A program made the position numbers and the translations under genes. This document shows, in pieces, positions 9,892 through 18,074 of a stretch of DNA of 64,000 bases. The stretch covers positions 3,162,001-3,226,000 of the forward strand of contig JACJXQ010000008.1 of the NCBI GenBank assembly GCA_020636495.1, written 5' to 3'. The notes under the pieces were generated by a model that was given only the letters and a program-made list of their open reading frames with translations, was not told the origin of the DNA and did not search any database. This DNA comes from Chitinophagales bacterium (lineage in GTDB: Bacteria > Bacteroidota > Bacteroidia > Chitinophagales > Chitinophagaceae). Position 1 is the first letter of the stretch, and each line of letters begins with the position of its first letter.

Positions 9892-10086
9892 TCACATCGA
9901 AGTGACTACCCGGGACTGGACATGATTAGTAATGGAATAATTTTTTGCAAAGCTAACAGCCTGATCCCTTGTATTAAAAGGACCGCCGACCCTTACCCAT
10001 CTGTTAGCAGGCTTTGCCTCAACAAAATACGCGTTTTGCACTGCGTCTTCATGAAATCTAATGTTCATTAATACAACCTTAGCCAT
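9892..10086 (-). CDS. Small hypothetical protein (64 aa)
   Basis: A 64-residue basic protein, MAKVVLMNIRFHEDAVQNAY to RVVTSM, with no signal peptide and no Cys. The WVRVGGPFNTRDQAVSFAKN stretch reads like a compact alpha/beta fold, but I do not recognise a family. It follows the 500-residue secreted protein by 16 nt on the same strand, which supports both a real gene and co-transcription. Confidence 0.6.
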   Translation of the reverse strand: MAKVVLMNIRFHEDAVQNAYFVEAKPANRWVRVGGPFNTRDQAVSFAKNYSITNHVQSRVVTSM

Positions 10087-10102
10087 AATGATTATGTTTT
10101 AA

Positions 10103-11605
10103 TTATTTAAAGAATATCTTGTTAAATGGTACTGATGTATTGATTCCAATAATGCCGTTTTCCCATATGGTGTTGTTAGTTTTTGCAACGTCTGTCATAT
10201 CAGGCAATTCCAGGAAAACCTCAAAATTGATCCTCGCTTTACTCTTCTTATCTTCCGGATCATGTTGATTATTTAACAACCTGACCAGATACCCGATATG
10301 TGTATTATAAACCGGCTTTGAGATCGGAGAGACAATCAATTGAGCAGAAAAATTCAAACCAGAGCTTTTATTTTCTCCAAACATAGCCGTGTATGTACCA
10401 CTAAACACATGCTTGATATTCGTTTCGTAATTTACATTTGTAACATTCTTAGCCTTTTTGGATGACTGTATCAGATACATTGTATCATTGCCGGGACTGT
10501 TATTGATACTTCTCAGAATTTCCTGGCTTTTAAGCCCTGCAATTGAATTGGTTCTTTTAGGTGCATAGCCAATATTAGCGTAGTATGATTGAATCAGTCC
10601 CTGCTTCTCAAATTTCTCTTTGAACCAGTTGGCAGCAATATTCAATCCAAGCGCGTCAAAATCCTGTGTTGAGAATCTTTTAGATAAAGGAGCATTGCTG
10701 TTATAAGTATCATACGCCTCCCTGGTATATGTTATACCCCCACTCCACCAGAAGAAACTTACAGACAGCCATGATGCATCCTCAATTTCTAAGTCATACA
10801 ACTCGTTGGTGTATTTTTTGATCACCTCATTTGCTATCTTCTCCGCAGATTTATCTAACAATCCTGCATCACGCAACGTTTTTTCAAGAGCCTCTTTCTC
10901 CTTCAATACAGCTATAACCTCTACTGAGTTCAAGGCTTCAAGATTCATACCGTTAAGTTCTTCCCACCTGTCTAAAATAGCAGTGTATTTACTAACGAAC
11001 TCTGCCTGGTATTTGTTGCAGTAGGCTTCTTTAAGCACAGCTCTCTTCTTATGCATTATTTCTAATGGACTTGTATGATTACCATGTTCATCAAAATAAT
11101 CCGTAACATATATAATTTGTCCTTTCTTTGAACGACTTAACCTGCCGTTTTTAGGGAGAAAAGCGAAATTTCCGAAAAAAGTTGTTCCCGACTGAGGTAC
11201 ATTACCATTAAATAACTGCGACACATTATTGTCCAGTTTTGCAGACACACCTGATGTCATTAATAATATTCCTCCCCTATTCCCTTCAACCTTCCTGCTA
11301 ATGTTAAGATTCAGCTGTGTTTCTTTATCAGCTAATACAAGTGATGCAGACGTGCCGGTAGGTAGTGTTCCCCTGCTATAGCTTAAATAGGTAAAATACT
11401 GGTCAATATACCTCTTATACGTTCCGCTGGTGGCTATTTTATTTGTGTCTTCGCCAACTATAACAGGCTCTACTGCATTGCACAAAACATTAACCCCTCT
11501 CACAACATTATTTATTTTCTTTTCAGTTTCTTCAACATCAATAACCTGTGCTGACACCCCACTCATGATGGTACATAAAAACGGTATTATTATGATCTTT
11601 CTCAT
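10103..11605 (-). CDS. Secreted protein of unknown function
   Basis: 500 residues with a clear signal peptide (about 1-19, ending VSAQ). Residues 190-280 are Lys/Glu-rich and probably helical; the rest is rich in short beta-like stretches, and the end (GIIGINTSVPFNKIFFK) has the aromatic finish of outer-membrane proteins. No domain recognised; periplasmic or outer-membrane location is inferred. An exact TAGATTTG promoter box lies 17 nt upstream of the ATG. It heads a two-gene unit with the 64-residue protein downstream. Confidence 0.75.
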   Translation of the reverse strand: MRKIIIIPFLCTIMSGVSAQVIDVEETEKKINNVVRGVNVLCNAVEPVIVGEDTNKIATSGTYKRYIDQYFTYLSYSRGTLPTGTSASLVLADKETQLNLNISRKVEGNRGGILLMTSGVSAKLDNNVSQLFNGNVPQSGTTFFGNFAFLPKNGRLSRSKKGQIIYVTDYFDEHGNHTSPLEIMHKKRAVLKEAYCNKYQAEFVSKYTAILDRWEELNGMNLEALNSVEVIAVLKEKEALEKTLRDAGLLDKSAEKIANEVIKKYTNELYDLEIEDASWLSVSFFWWSGGITYTREAYDTYNSNAPLSKRFSTQDFDALGLNIAANWFKEKFEKQGLIQSYYANIGYAPKRTNSIAGLKSQEILRSINNSPGNDTMYLIQSSKKAKNVTNVNYETNIKHVFSGTYTAMFGENKSSGLNFSAQLIVSPISKPVYNTHIGYLVRLLNNQHDPEDKKSKARINFEVFLELPDMTDVAKTNNTIWENGIIGINTSVPFNKIFFK

Positions 11606-11874
11606 CGGTATAATATTTTACACAAATCTACCGACCCCGTATACCCTCCACAAGAGTGAAAACACCTTACCGGGTGTATGAAAAATCATGTATTGTCATC
11701 TACTCATAGCTCTTGACAATACAATTAGAATAGCTTACTTGTTATCAGCCTGTTAACAGGATGCAAAGTGAAGGTTAACCGTTAACGAAGTTTAGGGAGC
11801 GTGGTCATTGAGTGTGCATATTTGTGCTGCAAACAAACAGCGGAGTGAAGTGATCCGTAGCAAGCAAAACAAAC
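11606..11874. promoter_or_regulatory. Divergent promoter region with palindromes
   Basis: Spacer between two divergent secreted-protein genes. Leftward promoter: exact -7 box TAGATTTG at 11630-11623 on the minus strand. Rightward: CATATTTG at 11817-11824, one mismatch from consensus. Between them lie the 12-bp perfect palindrome CCTGTTAACAGG (11749-11760) and two further GTTAAC cores near 11774 and 11781, possible operator sites. Confidence 0.45.
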
Positions 11875-12423
11875 ATGAAGAGGATAACCTTATCGGCCAT
11901 ACTGGCCATATCATTTTTAACATCGTTTGCACAGAACGCAGGCAGCAGCGGGGCACAAACCGCCGACCTGAACCTGAGCAACGCATTGGAAATATCATTC
12001 ACCGATAATTCCAGCAGCACCATTAATGTGCAGTTCAACTCGCTGAGCGATATGATCAACGGAGTGGAAACGAGCACACACGAAATACGCGTACGTTCCA
12101 ACAAGAAATTCAAAGTGACCGTAAAGCCATCTTCTAACAATTTCAGCTATTCAGGCAGTTCGTTAATAGGCACATTATTGAAAGTAAGTACTGTAATGAA
12201 GATACAGGTAGTGAATAATAACACAGGCGGAAACCAACCATTGAGTGCCCTGCTAACCGGTTGGCAAAACTTCAGTGTACTGGGTCTGCCTGTTACCCTG
12301 CTGAACAATTGTAACCCCGGCAATAACCAAACCTTTACCGTAAAATACAAAGCTACACCCGGTGTGAATTGTGTAGCCGGCAACTATACGACTGATATGG
12401 TGTACACGGCCACACAGCAATAA
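11875..12423 (+). CDS. Secreted fimbrial/coat-like protein
   Basis: 182 residues: signal peptide about 1-19 (ending SFAQ), then an almost wholly beta-rich, Ser/Asn/Thr-rich body. The closing pattern NQTFTVKYKATPG, a Cys, then AGNYTTDMVYTATQ resembles the last strand of donor-strand-type pilus or spore-coat-U-like domains, which end in a Tyr/Thr strand after a Cys. Two Cys near the end could pair. The start fits the signal peptide. It stands alone, followed by a strong terminator. Adhesin or pilin-like role is inference; family not confirmed. Confidence 0.7.
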   Translation: MKRITLSAILAISFLTSFAQNAGSSGAQTADLNLSNALEISFTDNSSSTINVQFNSLSDMINGVETSTHEIRVRSNKKFKVTVKPSSNNFSYSGSSLIGTLLKVSTVMKIQVVNNNTGGNQPLSALLTGWQNFSVLGLPVTLLNNCNPGNNQTFTVKYKATPGVNCVAGNYTTDMVYTATQQ

Positions 12424-12445
12424 ATGTGAACCTGACCATAATAAA

Positions 12446-12471
12446 AAGCCCCGCTGTTACAGGCGGGGCTT
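12446..12471. terminator. Bidirectional terminator between convergent genes
   Basis: AAGCCCCGC (12446-12454), 8-nt loop, GCGGGGCTT (12463-12471): a perfect 9-bp GC-rich stem, A-rich before and T-containing after, between convergent genes. Confidence 0.8.
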
Positions 12472-12494
12472 CTGCTATATAGGGGTAATGTGAT

Positions 12495-13001
12495 TTATTG
12501 CTCGATGATCACACCAGAAAGTGTTGTGGTATCGTCTGATGGTTTGGTAGTGAACACCTTTGTATCCGGCAGTTCGAACTTAATCTTACCATTCACCATT
12601 GTCACTTTTGCTGTGATATTATCTATACCTGCGGGCATGTATGTGGATGATGTAGCGTATAAACCGGCAGATAAAAAGACCTCGTCAGCAGCCAATGAAT
12701 CCTGGGGTTTAAAAACTACCTTATAGTTGCCATCAGCCGTAGGTACATTTTTGAAGAATACATTAAATGAATTTACCTGTGGGTTGCTGCCTGAAGGAGT
12801 ACCGTCTGTAGCAGTGAGTACATTCTTATCGTGTATCAGCACAAGCGCAGCTTTGTACTGTGTACCTTTCAACGTCCATGTATTGTCAGGAGTTGTGTTT
12901 GTGGTGGTGGGTGTTGTTGGCGTAGTAGTTGTATTGTTCTTATTACAAGACATCATACCTGCTGATAATAACAAAGCGAAAAACAAAGTGATTTTTTTCA
13001 T
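12495..13001 (-). CDS. Lipoprotein of unknown function
   Basis: 168 residues from the ATG at 13001; a longer frame would hide the signal peptide. The lipobox ends at Cys19 (MMSC), followed by a Thr/Pro/Asn linker about 25-40 and a beta-rich domain (about 45-168) that may be a single Ig-like or lipocalin-like sandwich. No Cys in the mature domain. An exact TATTTTTG promoter box sits 14 nt upstream at 13023-13016. Function unknown. Confidence 0.8.
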   Translation of the reverse strand: MKKITLFFALLLSAGMMSCNKNNTTTTPTTPTTTNTTPDNTWTLKGTQYKAALVLIHDKNVLTATDGTPSGSNPQVNSFNVFFKNVPTADGNYKVVFKPQDSLAADEVFLSAGLYATSSTYMPAGIDNITAKVTMVNGKIKFELPDTKVFTTKPSDDTTTLSGVIIEQ

Positions 13002-13125
13002 ATAATAATTTTTTACAAAAATATTTTCCGGATCGTTGATACTCAATACGTACTACTGGGTATTTTTATATACGTACATGGTTGTATACCTATACCTAAG
13101 GCCACATCTACTTTATCTCAATTGA

Positions 13126-13201
13126 TTATTAATCAACAATTTATATTTTAAACAATTCTCAAAGTAAACCCCAACCTTTTTGACGGTTTAACCTATCTAT
13201 A
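13126..13201 (+). promoter_or_regulatory. ECF-sigma-like promoter module, copy 1
   Basis: A 38-nt core at 13164-13201 begins GTAAACCCCAACCTTTTT and ends ACCTATCTATA. A near-copy of the same length lies at 13757-13794 on the other side of the HNH gene, and similarity extends upstream to a TTATTAAYCAA block. The AAC-containing left part and TCTATA right part resemble the AAC/CGTC-type -35 and -10 elements of Bacteroidota ECF sigma promoters. That reading is inference; the duplication is directly visible. Confidence 0.5.
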
Positions 13202-13266
13202 CAAGCAGACACCAAGTTTACCTGTAAGCTGAGCCGCTCTGACAAAGAGTGGCTTTGCTTTTTGTA
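13202..13266 (+). ncRNA. Putative short RNA between promoter module and terminator, copy 1
   Basis: If the module at 13164-13201 is a promoter, the transcript would be about 60 nt. It ends at a stem AGCCGCTCT (13232-13240) and AGAGTGGCT (13246-13254) with a 5-nt loop, followed by TTGCTTTTTG, a good intrinsic terminator. A matching GTTTACC-x-AGC stretch occurs in the second unit. No open frame of note. Confidence 0.35.
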
Positions 13267-13423
13267 GCATTTTCGCTCTGAATAAAAGTGTTTATTTTAC
13301 TATCAAATAATAATATTTTTTTATATTAAAATAACGATATATTTATTTCCTCTTATCCCTTACATTCTTTATATTTAATCATTCTTTAATTAAAAAGGCG
13401 TTAAACCGATAATAATTTAAGAC

Positions 13424-13717
13424 GTGATACGAAAATCAAACACCGATTGTGCAGGCAACAAATTCACCAAAGCAGTAAAAAACCGGGTATGGGCCAAAGC
13501 AGGTATTATAGAAGGGCATCCTGACGATATATGGCGGCGAGATGCTACAGGCAATATCATCAATATGCAGGAGTTTGGCAACCGGGGGTCTGAATATGGC
13601 TGGGAGATAGACCATATTATTCCCGTAGCCGCAGGCGGTACGGATAATATTCATAACCTGCAGGCGCTGCACTGGAAAGTAAACGAAGAAAAAGGCGACC
13701 AACACCCGTGGCCATAA
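13424..13717 (+). CDS. Small HNH endonuclease-like protein
   Basis: 97 residues read from a GTG at 13424; a stop two codons upstream rules out a longer form and no useful ATG exists nearby. The HNH signature is intact: WEIDHIIPVAAGG (Asp63-His64), then Asn78 in HNLQALHWKVNEEKGD with His83. HNH domains cut DNA with a bound metal. The N-terminal 50 residues carry no recognisable domain. It sits alone between two copies of a promoter-like module (13126-13201 and 13722-13794), so a selfish or defence role is possible but unproven. Confidence 0.8.
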   Translation: MIRKSNTDCAGNKFTKAVKNRVWAKAGIIEGHPDDIWRRDATGNIINMQEFGNRGSEYGWEIDHIIPVAAGGTDNIHNLQALHWKVNEEKGDQHPWP

Positions 13718-13721
13718 GATA

Positions 13722-13794
13722 TTATTAACCAATAGTTTGTGAATTGTAAAACTTATGTAAACACCCAACCTTTTACAAGGATGACCTTTCTATA
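13722..13794 (+). promoter_or_regulatory. ECF-sigma-like promoter module, copy 2
   Basis: The core at 13757-13794 starts GTAAACACCCAACCTTTT and ends GACCTTTCTATA, 38 nt like copy 1. It lies after the HNH stop and points away from it, toward a convergent gene, so it has no protein-coding gene to drive, only a short unit ending at the 13839-13866 terminator. Confidence 0.5.
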
Positions 13795-13870
13795 TAGTTG
13801 TTGTTGAATTGCTTCATTTGACACGTTTACCAAAAGCATTAGCCCCACCATTCCTGGCGGGGCTAAATTT
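13795..13870 (+). ncRNA. Putative short RNA between promoter module and terminator, copy 2
   Basis: About 75 nt from the end of the promoter-like module to the terminator stem TTAGCCCC-ACC / GG-CGGGGCTAA (13839-13866) and its T-rich tail. It shares an ACGTTTACC-n3-AGC stretch with the first unit. No open frame. Confidence 0.35.
13839..13866. terminator. Terminator between convergent units
   Basis: TTAGCCCC paired with GGGGCTAA around a short loop, followed by ATTTATTTATG. It separates the HNH region from the minus-strand gene ending at 13894 and can serve both sides. Confidence 0.7.
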
Positions 13871-13893
13871 ATTTATGTGTCTCTTGCAATATA

Positions 13894-14496
13894 TCAGCGT
13901 TGTGCTGTTACCCAACCCGGGCTATACCATTTAATTGAGTTGATTATGTGGTTGGATATATCTTTCCAGCGCTCCAGGTCGTGGCCATCTTTATCCCAAT
14001 AATAATAATTGAACTCCAGCATACGCCCGTCGGCAATGATATAATAGCTAAGGTTGTAATTGTTGGTATGTGTTCCTCCACGCTTGACAATACTGTTATC
14101 AGGCGTAGCCAATGTAGCCATTACAGTATAACGTTTATTGCCTATCATATAGCTTGTATCCTGCAGCAGTTGTGCATTGTGCAGGCATTGCTTACGCGGA
14201 TCGTAGTGATTGTTGAGGTGGGCAGGATCAGTTATCCAATCGTGGATGTTCAATTGGATATTCACACCTTTCTTTTTATTGCATTCGCTGGAAAATGAGA
14301 TGGTATATCCTCCGTCAGGACAGTTGTCCCAATAGTGATAATATTCCCTGTCTTTTTGCAGGGATGCGGGAATCTCTAACTGTAAATTACCATTGAAAAG
14401 GTTGTGCTTTTCGAACGTTACTTTAGCGGCGGGGGGTGTTTTAGCATATAATGCAGACGACAACACCAACAGCACGAAGAGGCTTAGTACACGCAT
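13894..14496 (-). CDS. Secreted hypothetical protein, tandem paralogue 1
   Basis: 200 residues with a signal peptide (about 1-18, ending LYAK). The mature part begins with an LFNGNLQLEIPASL strand, has three Cys (in WDNCPDGG, SECNKK and QCLHNA) and closes with HIINSIKWYSPGW. The order LFxG-x-IP near the start, a YYxxxGRM or similar central strand and an II-x-S-I/F end matches the next gene (14605-15204), so the two look like diverged tandem duplicates. Location periplasmic or surface; function unknown. Confidence 0.7.
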   Translation of the reverse strand: MRVLSLFVLLVLSSALYAKTPPAAKVTFEKHNLFNGNLQLEIPASLQKDREYYHYWDNCPDGGYTISFSSECNKKKGVNIQLNIHDWITDPAHLNNHYDPRKQCLHNAQLLQDTSYMIGNKRYTVMATLATPDNSIVKRGGTHTNNYNLSYYIIADGRMLEFNYYYWDKDGHDLERWKDISNHIINSIKWYSPGWVTAQR

Positions 14497-14604
14497 GTTT
14501 ATTATTTTTCGGTTGAAATGCTAATATACGGACAATCTGCAGATGTTAACAGGATTAATTTTATTAACATATGGACTATTCAGCTAAACGGCTGATTATC
14601 AATT

Positions 14605-15204
14605 TTATAAAAATCTGAACGACCTGATTATTGTATAGGCTTGTTCACGAAAATCTGCCTGGCCTGCCATCTTACCATCATAGTGGATGACTATATGTGC
14701 TGCTTTGCCATTGTGCAGCACGTAATAACAGAGAAAATAGTTGGGTAGAACCGTACCATCTTCTTTCTCAAAACCAATATCCCCCGACTCATTATAAAAT
14801 TCATCTTTTAACTCACATTCGTAATAGTAATAACTATTATCCCCTTCGGCCACAAACTCGTCGCGGAGTATGTTTTGATAATCTCCGTTGTTACCGGCTT
14901 TAAAAGCTGTATAATCTTTCTTTACATCATGTTGCGACAACTTATCACGGAGGAGGAAACAGGATACTACCTCTTTATATCCGTTATGTGAATATACCGC
15001 CACTCCGTCCACTAGCGACTCGCCATTTTCATCAGCATAAAATGCAGTACCGGTACTTGCCAGGCTATAACTATCAGGGATATCAATAGCAGCTTTGCCG
15101 CTAAAAAGAGTACGGGAGTGTATCACCTTACCATCGCCATAAGGCTCCTGTGCCAAAGCTACTCCCCCTGCAAGCATCAGCAAGAATATGTATCTCAATA
15201 TCAT
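14605..15204 (-). CDS. Secreted hypothetical protein, tandem paralogue 2
   Basis: 199 residues with a signal peptide (about 1-18, ending ALAQ). Mature features: LFSGKAAIDIPDSY near the start, a YYYYECEL strand about two thirds in, and AYTIIRSFRFL at the end. This parallels the neighbour at 13894-14496. It lies upstream of that gene with a 108-nt AT-rich gap, so co-transcription is possible. It resembles short secreted proteins often found in Bacteroidota genomes without assigned function. Confidence 0.7.
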   Translation of the reverse strand: MILRYIFLLMLAGGVALAQEPYGDGKVIHSRTLFSGKAAIDIPDSYSLASTGTAFYADENGESLVDGVAVYSHNGYKEVVSCFLLRDKLSQHDVKKDYTAFKAGNNGDYQNILRDEFVAEGDNSYYYYECELKDEFYNESGDIGFEKEDGTVLPNYFLCYYVLHNGKAAHIVIHYDGKMAGQADFREQAYTIIRSFRFL

Positions 15205-15252
15205 AAGAGGCCGTTTTTACAAAAGACGGCAGGGAGACAATGTTAGTTGGTA

Positions 15253-15939
15253 CTACTGGTATATATTAGCCGTACCGTCCAGCCTCCAGGTAGTATCGTT
15301 GCTGGCCTGTATAAGCGTGATACCTGCAAGGGACGTATTAAACGTATAATTCACCTCCATTTGCCAATCGCTACTCCTGTATATTAGTACGGAATCGGTC
15401 ACCTCATATTTATTGACAGTATAAGGTCCGCGGAACCTCATCTGCGGTATGTCAGGTATCTGTATGGTCGTGTCGTCTATTACCTTCAATTCCAGGCTGG
15501 TGCTGATGGTTTCAGTAGGTATCAAAGTAGGGCTGGTGCCATGTTTGGTCTTTCTCAAAAAGAAATTCCAGTTGTGTTTTCCCCCCACACGTTCAGGACC
15601 ATTGGTAATGGTAATATACTTAGACACAGAGCCTATTACACCGTCAGTTACAGCCATGGTCACTTTGTAGGTTCCTGCCTTGTCATAAGTATAAGTAATT
15701 CCTTTGCCATACACCTTCTTCTCTACCACATCGCTGAAATACCATGTCAAATCAACGTCTTTTTCGAAGTTGCTGGTAAAGGTAACAGGTGTGTATACAT
15801 ACTTCTGCCCGCTGAATTCAAAGTCGGGTTGAAAGACTGATGTATCGTCAACTATAACTGCGGGTTCCGGATCTTTTTTGCATGCCGACAGAGCAACAAC
15901 AGCGCCAAAAGCCAATATTAACAGGACGGAATATTTCAT
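15253..15939 (-). CDS. PKD-domain lipoprotein
   Basis: 228 residues. The lipobox ends at Cys20 (LSAC) and is followed by KKDPEP. Residues about 37-112 form a PKD-type Ig fold, with the hallmark run from VTFTSN to GITYTYDKAGTYKVTMAVTDG. The remaining 115 residues are a second beta-rich domain of unknown type (GKHNWNFFLRKTKHG to the C-terminus). PKD domains are usually spacers or glycan/protein-binding modules on surface proteins. Anchoring at the outer membrane is inferred. Forty-eight nt upstream of the 14605-15204 gene. Confidence 0.85.
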   Translation of the reverse strand: MKYSVLLILAFGAVVALSACKKDPEPAVIVDDTSVFQPDFEFSGQKYVYTPVTFTSNFEKDVDLTWYFSDVVEKKVYGKGITYTYDKAGTYKVTMAVTDGVIGSVSKYITITNGPERVGGKHNWNFFLRKTKHGTSPTLIPTETISTSLELKVIDDTTIQIPDIPQMRFRGPYTVNKYEVTDSVLIYRSSDWQMEVNYTFNTSLAGITLIQASNDTTWRLDGTANIYQ

Positions 15940-16010
15940 TATTTCGATTTAGGTGTAGCAATAAAGGTAAGGGAAATGCCTCGTAAACAGAGAGAAAAAG
16001 AAGCTGAATA

Positions 16011-16274
16011 TTATCGCAATTTACAGTCAACCCGCCTGTCGAAACCTGAGGATTCGTTGTAGTCATTTACCCTGCTTTCTATATCATTGCAATACACCCC
16101 GGCGTCTGACCAGTTGGTAGCCTGTACCCCATATGTTTCTTCGTAAACCACATTGCCGTTTACTACCTGGCTGCAGTAACAATCGTAGTTTTTGTAGCTG
16201 GCCAGCTTGGTGCATGAAGATAATGTACAGGCAGCAACCAGCATCACAAATATTGTGACAGTAAAAGCTCTCAT
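16011..16274 (-). CDS. Small Cys-motif lipoprotein, family member 3
   Basis: 87 residues. The signal peptide offers two lipoboxes (LVAAC, Cys16; LSSC, Cys21). The mature part has YDCYC (Cys32, Cys34), a single Cys62 in AGVYCNDIESR and a C-terminal VDCKLR (Cys84). That is the same cysteine layout as the two proteins at 5711 and 6072, with a slightly longer central loop. It lies 70 nt upstream of the PKD lipoprotein on the same strand. Function unknown; shared anchoring and paired cysteines suggest a common fold. Confidence 0.75.
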   Translation of the reverse strand: MRAFTVTIFVMLVAACTLSSCTKLASYKNYDCYCSQVVNGNVVYEETYGVQATNWSDAGVYCNDIESRVNDYNESSGFDRRVDCKLR

Positions 16275-16393
16275 CCCTTAATAATTAAAACCCCTTATCT
16301 CTTGCCTAAAGTTACGCAAAAGGCATATATGAAAGATCAATTCAAAAATCATGCCGCACAAAAAACGGTGTAAAAGGGGATGCTACGAAGCTA

Positions 16394-17185
16394 TTAAGCA
16401 GACAAAAACAATTCTTTAATAATGATGTATATACCCATAATAAGTACAAACCAGCCAAAGCCCTTTTTCAGCTTACTTCCGGCTACCTTATGACTGATCA
16501 CAATACCTGCAAATATTCCGCCTACCGCTATGCCAGACACCGTGAGCAACAATACCCAGTCCATAGCAAAATGACCGATATCCCCTGCAAAACCCACCAG
16601 TGAGTTCATAGCAATAATAACGAGCGATGTACCTACTGCTTTTTTCATATCCAGGCCCACGAAGAATATTAATGCGGGTATCAACAGGAAACCGCCACCA
16701 GCACCCAGCAGACCTGTAATGATGCCAATGCCGACACCATACAACAAAAGAGGTATCACCTCTATAGGTTTTTCCTTTTCCTCTGCATCCTTACGGCCTC
16801 TTATCATAGATATGGAAGCCAGTAGCATAAGTATGGCAAACAGCACCATGGTAAGCATAGACCTGGTAAGTATGATCCCGCCTGCAGAACCCAGGTGTTC
16901 GGGTATGGCAGGAATGATATACCTGCGTACCAGCAATACGGTCACCAGGGATGTAATGCCAAACAACTGCGCCGTTTTCATACTCACCTGCCCGATGGCA
17001 TATTTACGCACCGCTCCTATCAGACTGGTAATGCCGACAATAAACAATGAATAGGATGTGGCAGTGGTAGGATCTACGCCGAACAGGTATACCAACACAG
17101 GCACGGTTAAAATAGAACCTCCGCCACCGATAAGCCCTAACGATAGGCCGATGAGTACTGAAGCTATGTATCCTGCTATCTCCAT
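16394..17185 (-). CDS. TauE/SafE-family membrane exporter
   Basis: 263 residues from the ATG at 17185 (MEIAGYIASVLIG); an open extension to 17257 is not plausible. Family features are the N-terminal GLSLGLIGGGGSILTVPVLVY and its internal repeat ITGLLGAGGGFLLIPALIF, with about eight membrane segments. The family exports sulfur-containing or small organic anions such as sulfite or sulfoacetate; the substrate here is not shown. The neighbouring rhodanese-thioredoxin and thioredoxin genes make a sulfur role reasonable. It follows the peroxiredoxin gene on the same strand but a terminator lies between. Confidence 0.9.
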   Translation of the reverse strand: MEIAGYIASVLIGLSLGLIGGGGSILTVPVLVYLFGVDPTTATSYSLFIVGITSLIGAVRKYAIGQVSMKTAQLFGITSLVTVLLVRRYIIPAIPEHLGSAGGIILTRSMLTMVLFAILMLLASISMIRGRKDAEEKEKPIEVIPLLLYGVGIGIITGLLGAGGGFLLIPALIFFVGLDMKKAVGTSLVIIAMNSLVGFAGDIGHFAMDWVLLLTVSGIAVGGIFAGIVISHKVAGSKLKKGFGWFVLIMGIYIIIKELFLSA

Positions 17186-17230
17186 ATTGCTGTATATAAT
17201 ACAAAAAATGTATCGCACAGGGTAAAAAAT

Positions 17231-17266
17231 GAAAAGCCGGGGTAAATTCATTACCAACGGCTTTTC
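17231..17266 (-). terminator. Terminator of the peroxiredoxin gene
   Basis: GAAAAGCCG (17231-17239) pairs with CGGCTTTTC (17258-17266). On the minus strand the stem is followed by ATTTTTTACC. It begins 16 nt after the peroxiredoxin stop. Confidence 0.75.
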
Positions 17267-17281
17267 TGGTATTCACCTGTA

Positions 17282-17929
17282 CTATAGTGTTTTTTTGGCC
17301 AGGTAGAAATCTACCATTTCGTAATCACTTTTCTCCCTGTCTTCCATTTCATCAACTGTTTTTGGCGGCGGCACTATTACTTTGTCGCCGGGTTGCCAGT
17401 TCAGCGGAATAGCCACTTTATTCTTATCGCTGGTTTGTAGTGCGTCCAACACACGCTTAATCTCATTCATGTTACGTCCCACATTCAGCGGATAGTACAT
17501 AATGAGCCTTATTTTCCCGGTAGGATCCATAAAGAATACGGCGCGTACAGCAGCAGTCTCACTTTCGCCTGGCTGCAGCATACCATACAGTTTGGCCACT
17601 TTCATATCTATATCAGCAATAATGGGGAATTTCATCAATATGCCCATATTCTTCTTTACATTATTCACCCAGGCTATGTGCGAGTGAATACTGTCAATAC
17701 TCAACCCCATGAGTTTGGTATTCTTAGATGCGAAATATTCTTCTTCCTGCGCAAAAGCCGACATCTCGGTTGTACATACGGGTGTAAAATCGGCAGGGTG
17801 AGAGAATAATATCACCCAGCTATCTTTGTTATAATCGCTGAATTTCAGTTTGCCGATCGTAGTAACTGCTTCAAAATCAGGAGCCTGATCGCCTATCCTC
17901 GGCATCATACTCATTTCATTGGTATCCAT
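17282..17929 (-). CDS. 1-Cys (Prx6-type) peroxiredoxin
   Basis: 215 residues, the Prx6 length. It reduces peroxides through a single peroxidatic Cys. The active site is complete: Pro45, Thr49 and Cys52 in HPADFTPVCTTE, with Arg129 in AAVRAVFF. The C-terminal extension VAIPLNWQPGDKVIVPPP is typical of the 1-Cys group and no resolving Cys is seen. An external reductant is needed, and the divergent thioredoxin across a 250-nt spacer is an obvious candidate. The spacer carries a strong inverted repeat, so both genes may share a regulator. Confidence 0.95.
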   Translation of the reverse strand: MDTNEMSMMPRIGDQAPDFEAVTTIGKLKFSDYNKDSWVILFSHPADFTPVCTTEMSAFAQEEEYFASKNTKLMGLSIDSIHSHIAWVNNVKKNMGILMKFPIIADIDMKVAKLYGMLQPGESETAAVRAVFFMDPTGKIRLIMYYPLNVGRNMNEIKRVLDALQTSDKNKVAIPLNWQPGDKVIVPPPKTVDEMEDREKSDYEMVDFYLAKKTL

Positions 17930-18074
17930 ATTTATGAGATTTTAGATTTTTAAAATTACCTGTATCGCAATCGGGTATTTATGACCATTGTCATTGAACA
18001 TCCTGACAAACATCAGGTTACATATCCTACCCGTTGAATACTTTGCAAAGAGCGCAAATCTGAATGGCAAGTAT

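Larger units (their letters stand above)
13002..13423. other. AT-rich intergenic region with a promoter module and terminator
   Basis: 422 nt with no gene. It holds the lipoprotein promoter, the first copy of a promoter-like module (13126-13201), a short putative transcript ending in a terminator (to 13266), and then about 150 nt of very AT-rich DNA leading into the HNH gene. Confidence 0.6.

Noticed and set aside
9464..9895. 143-codon minus-strand frame in an intergenic region
   Set aside because: Leu/Cys-rich composition, spans a terminator-like hairpin and most of a dispersed repeat, no family features; similarity to the 56.7-kb frame is explained by the shared DNA repeat.
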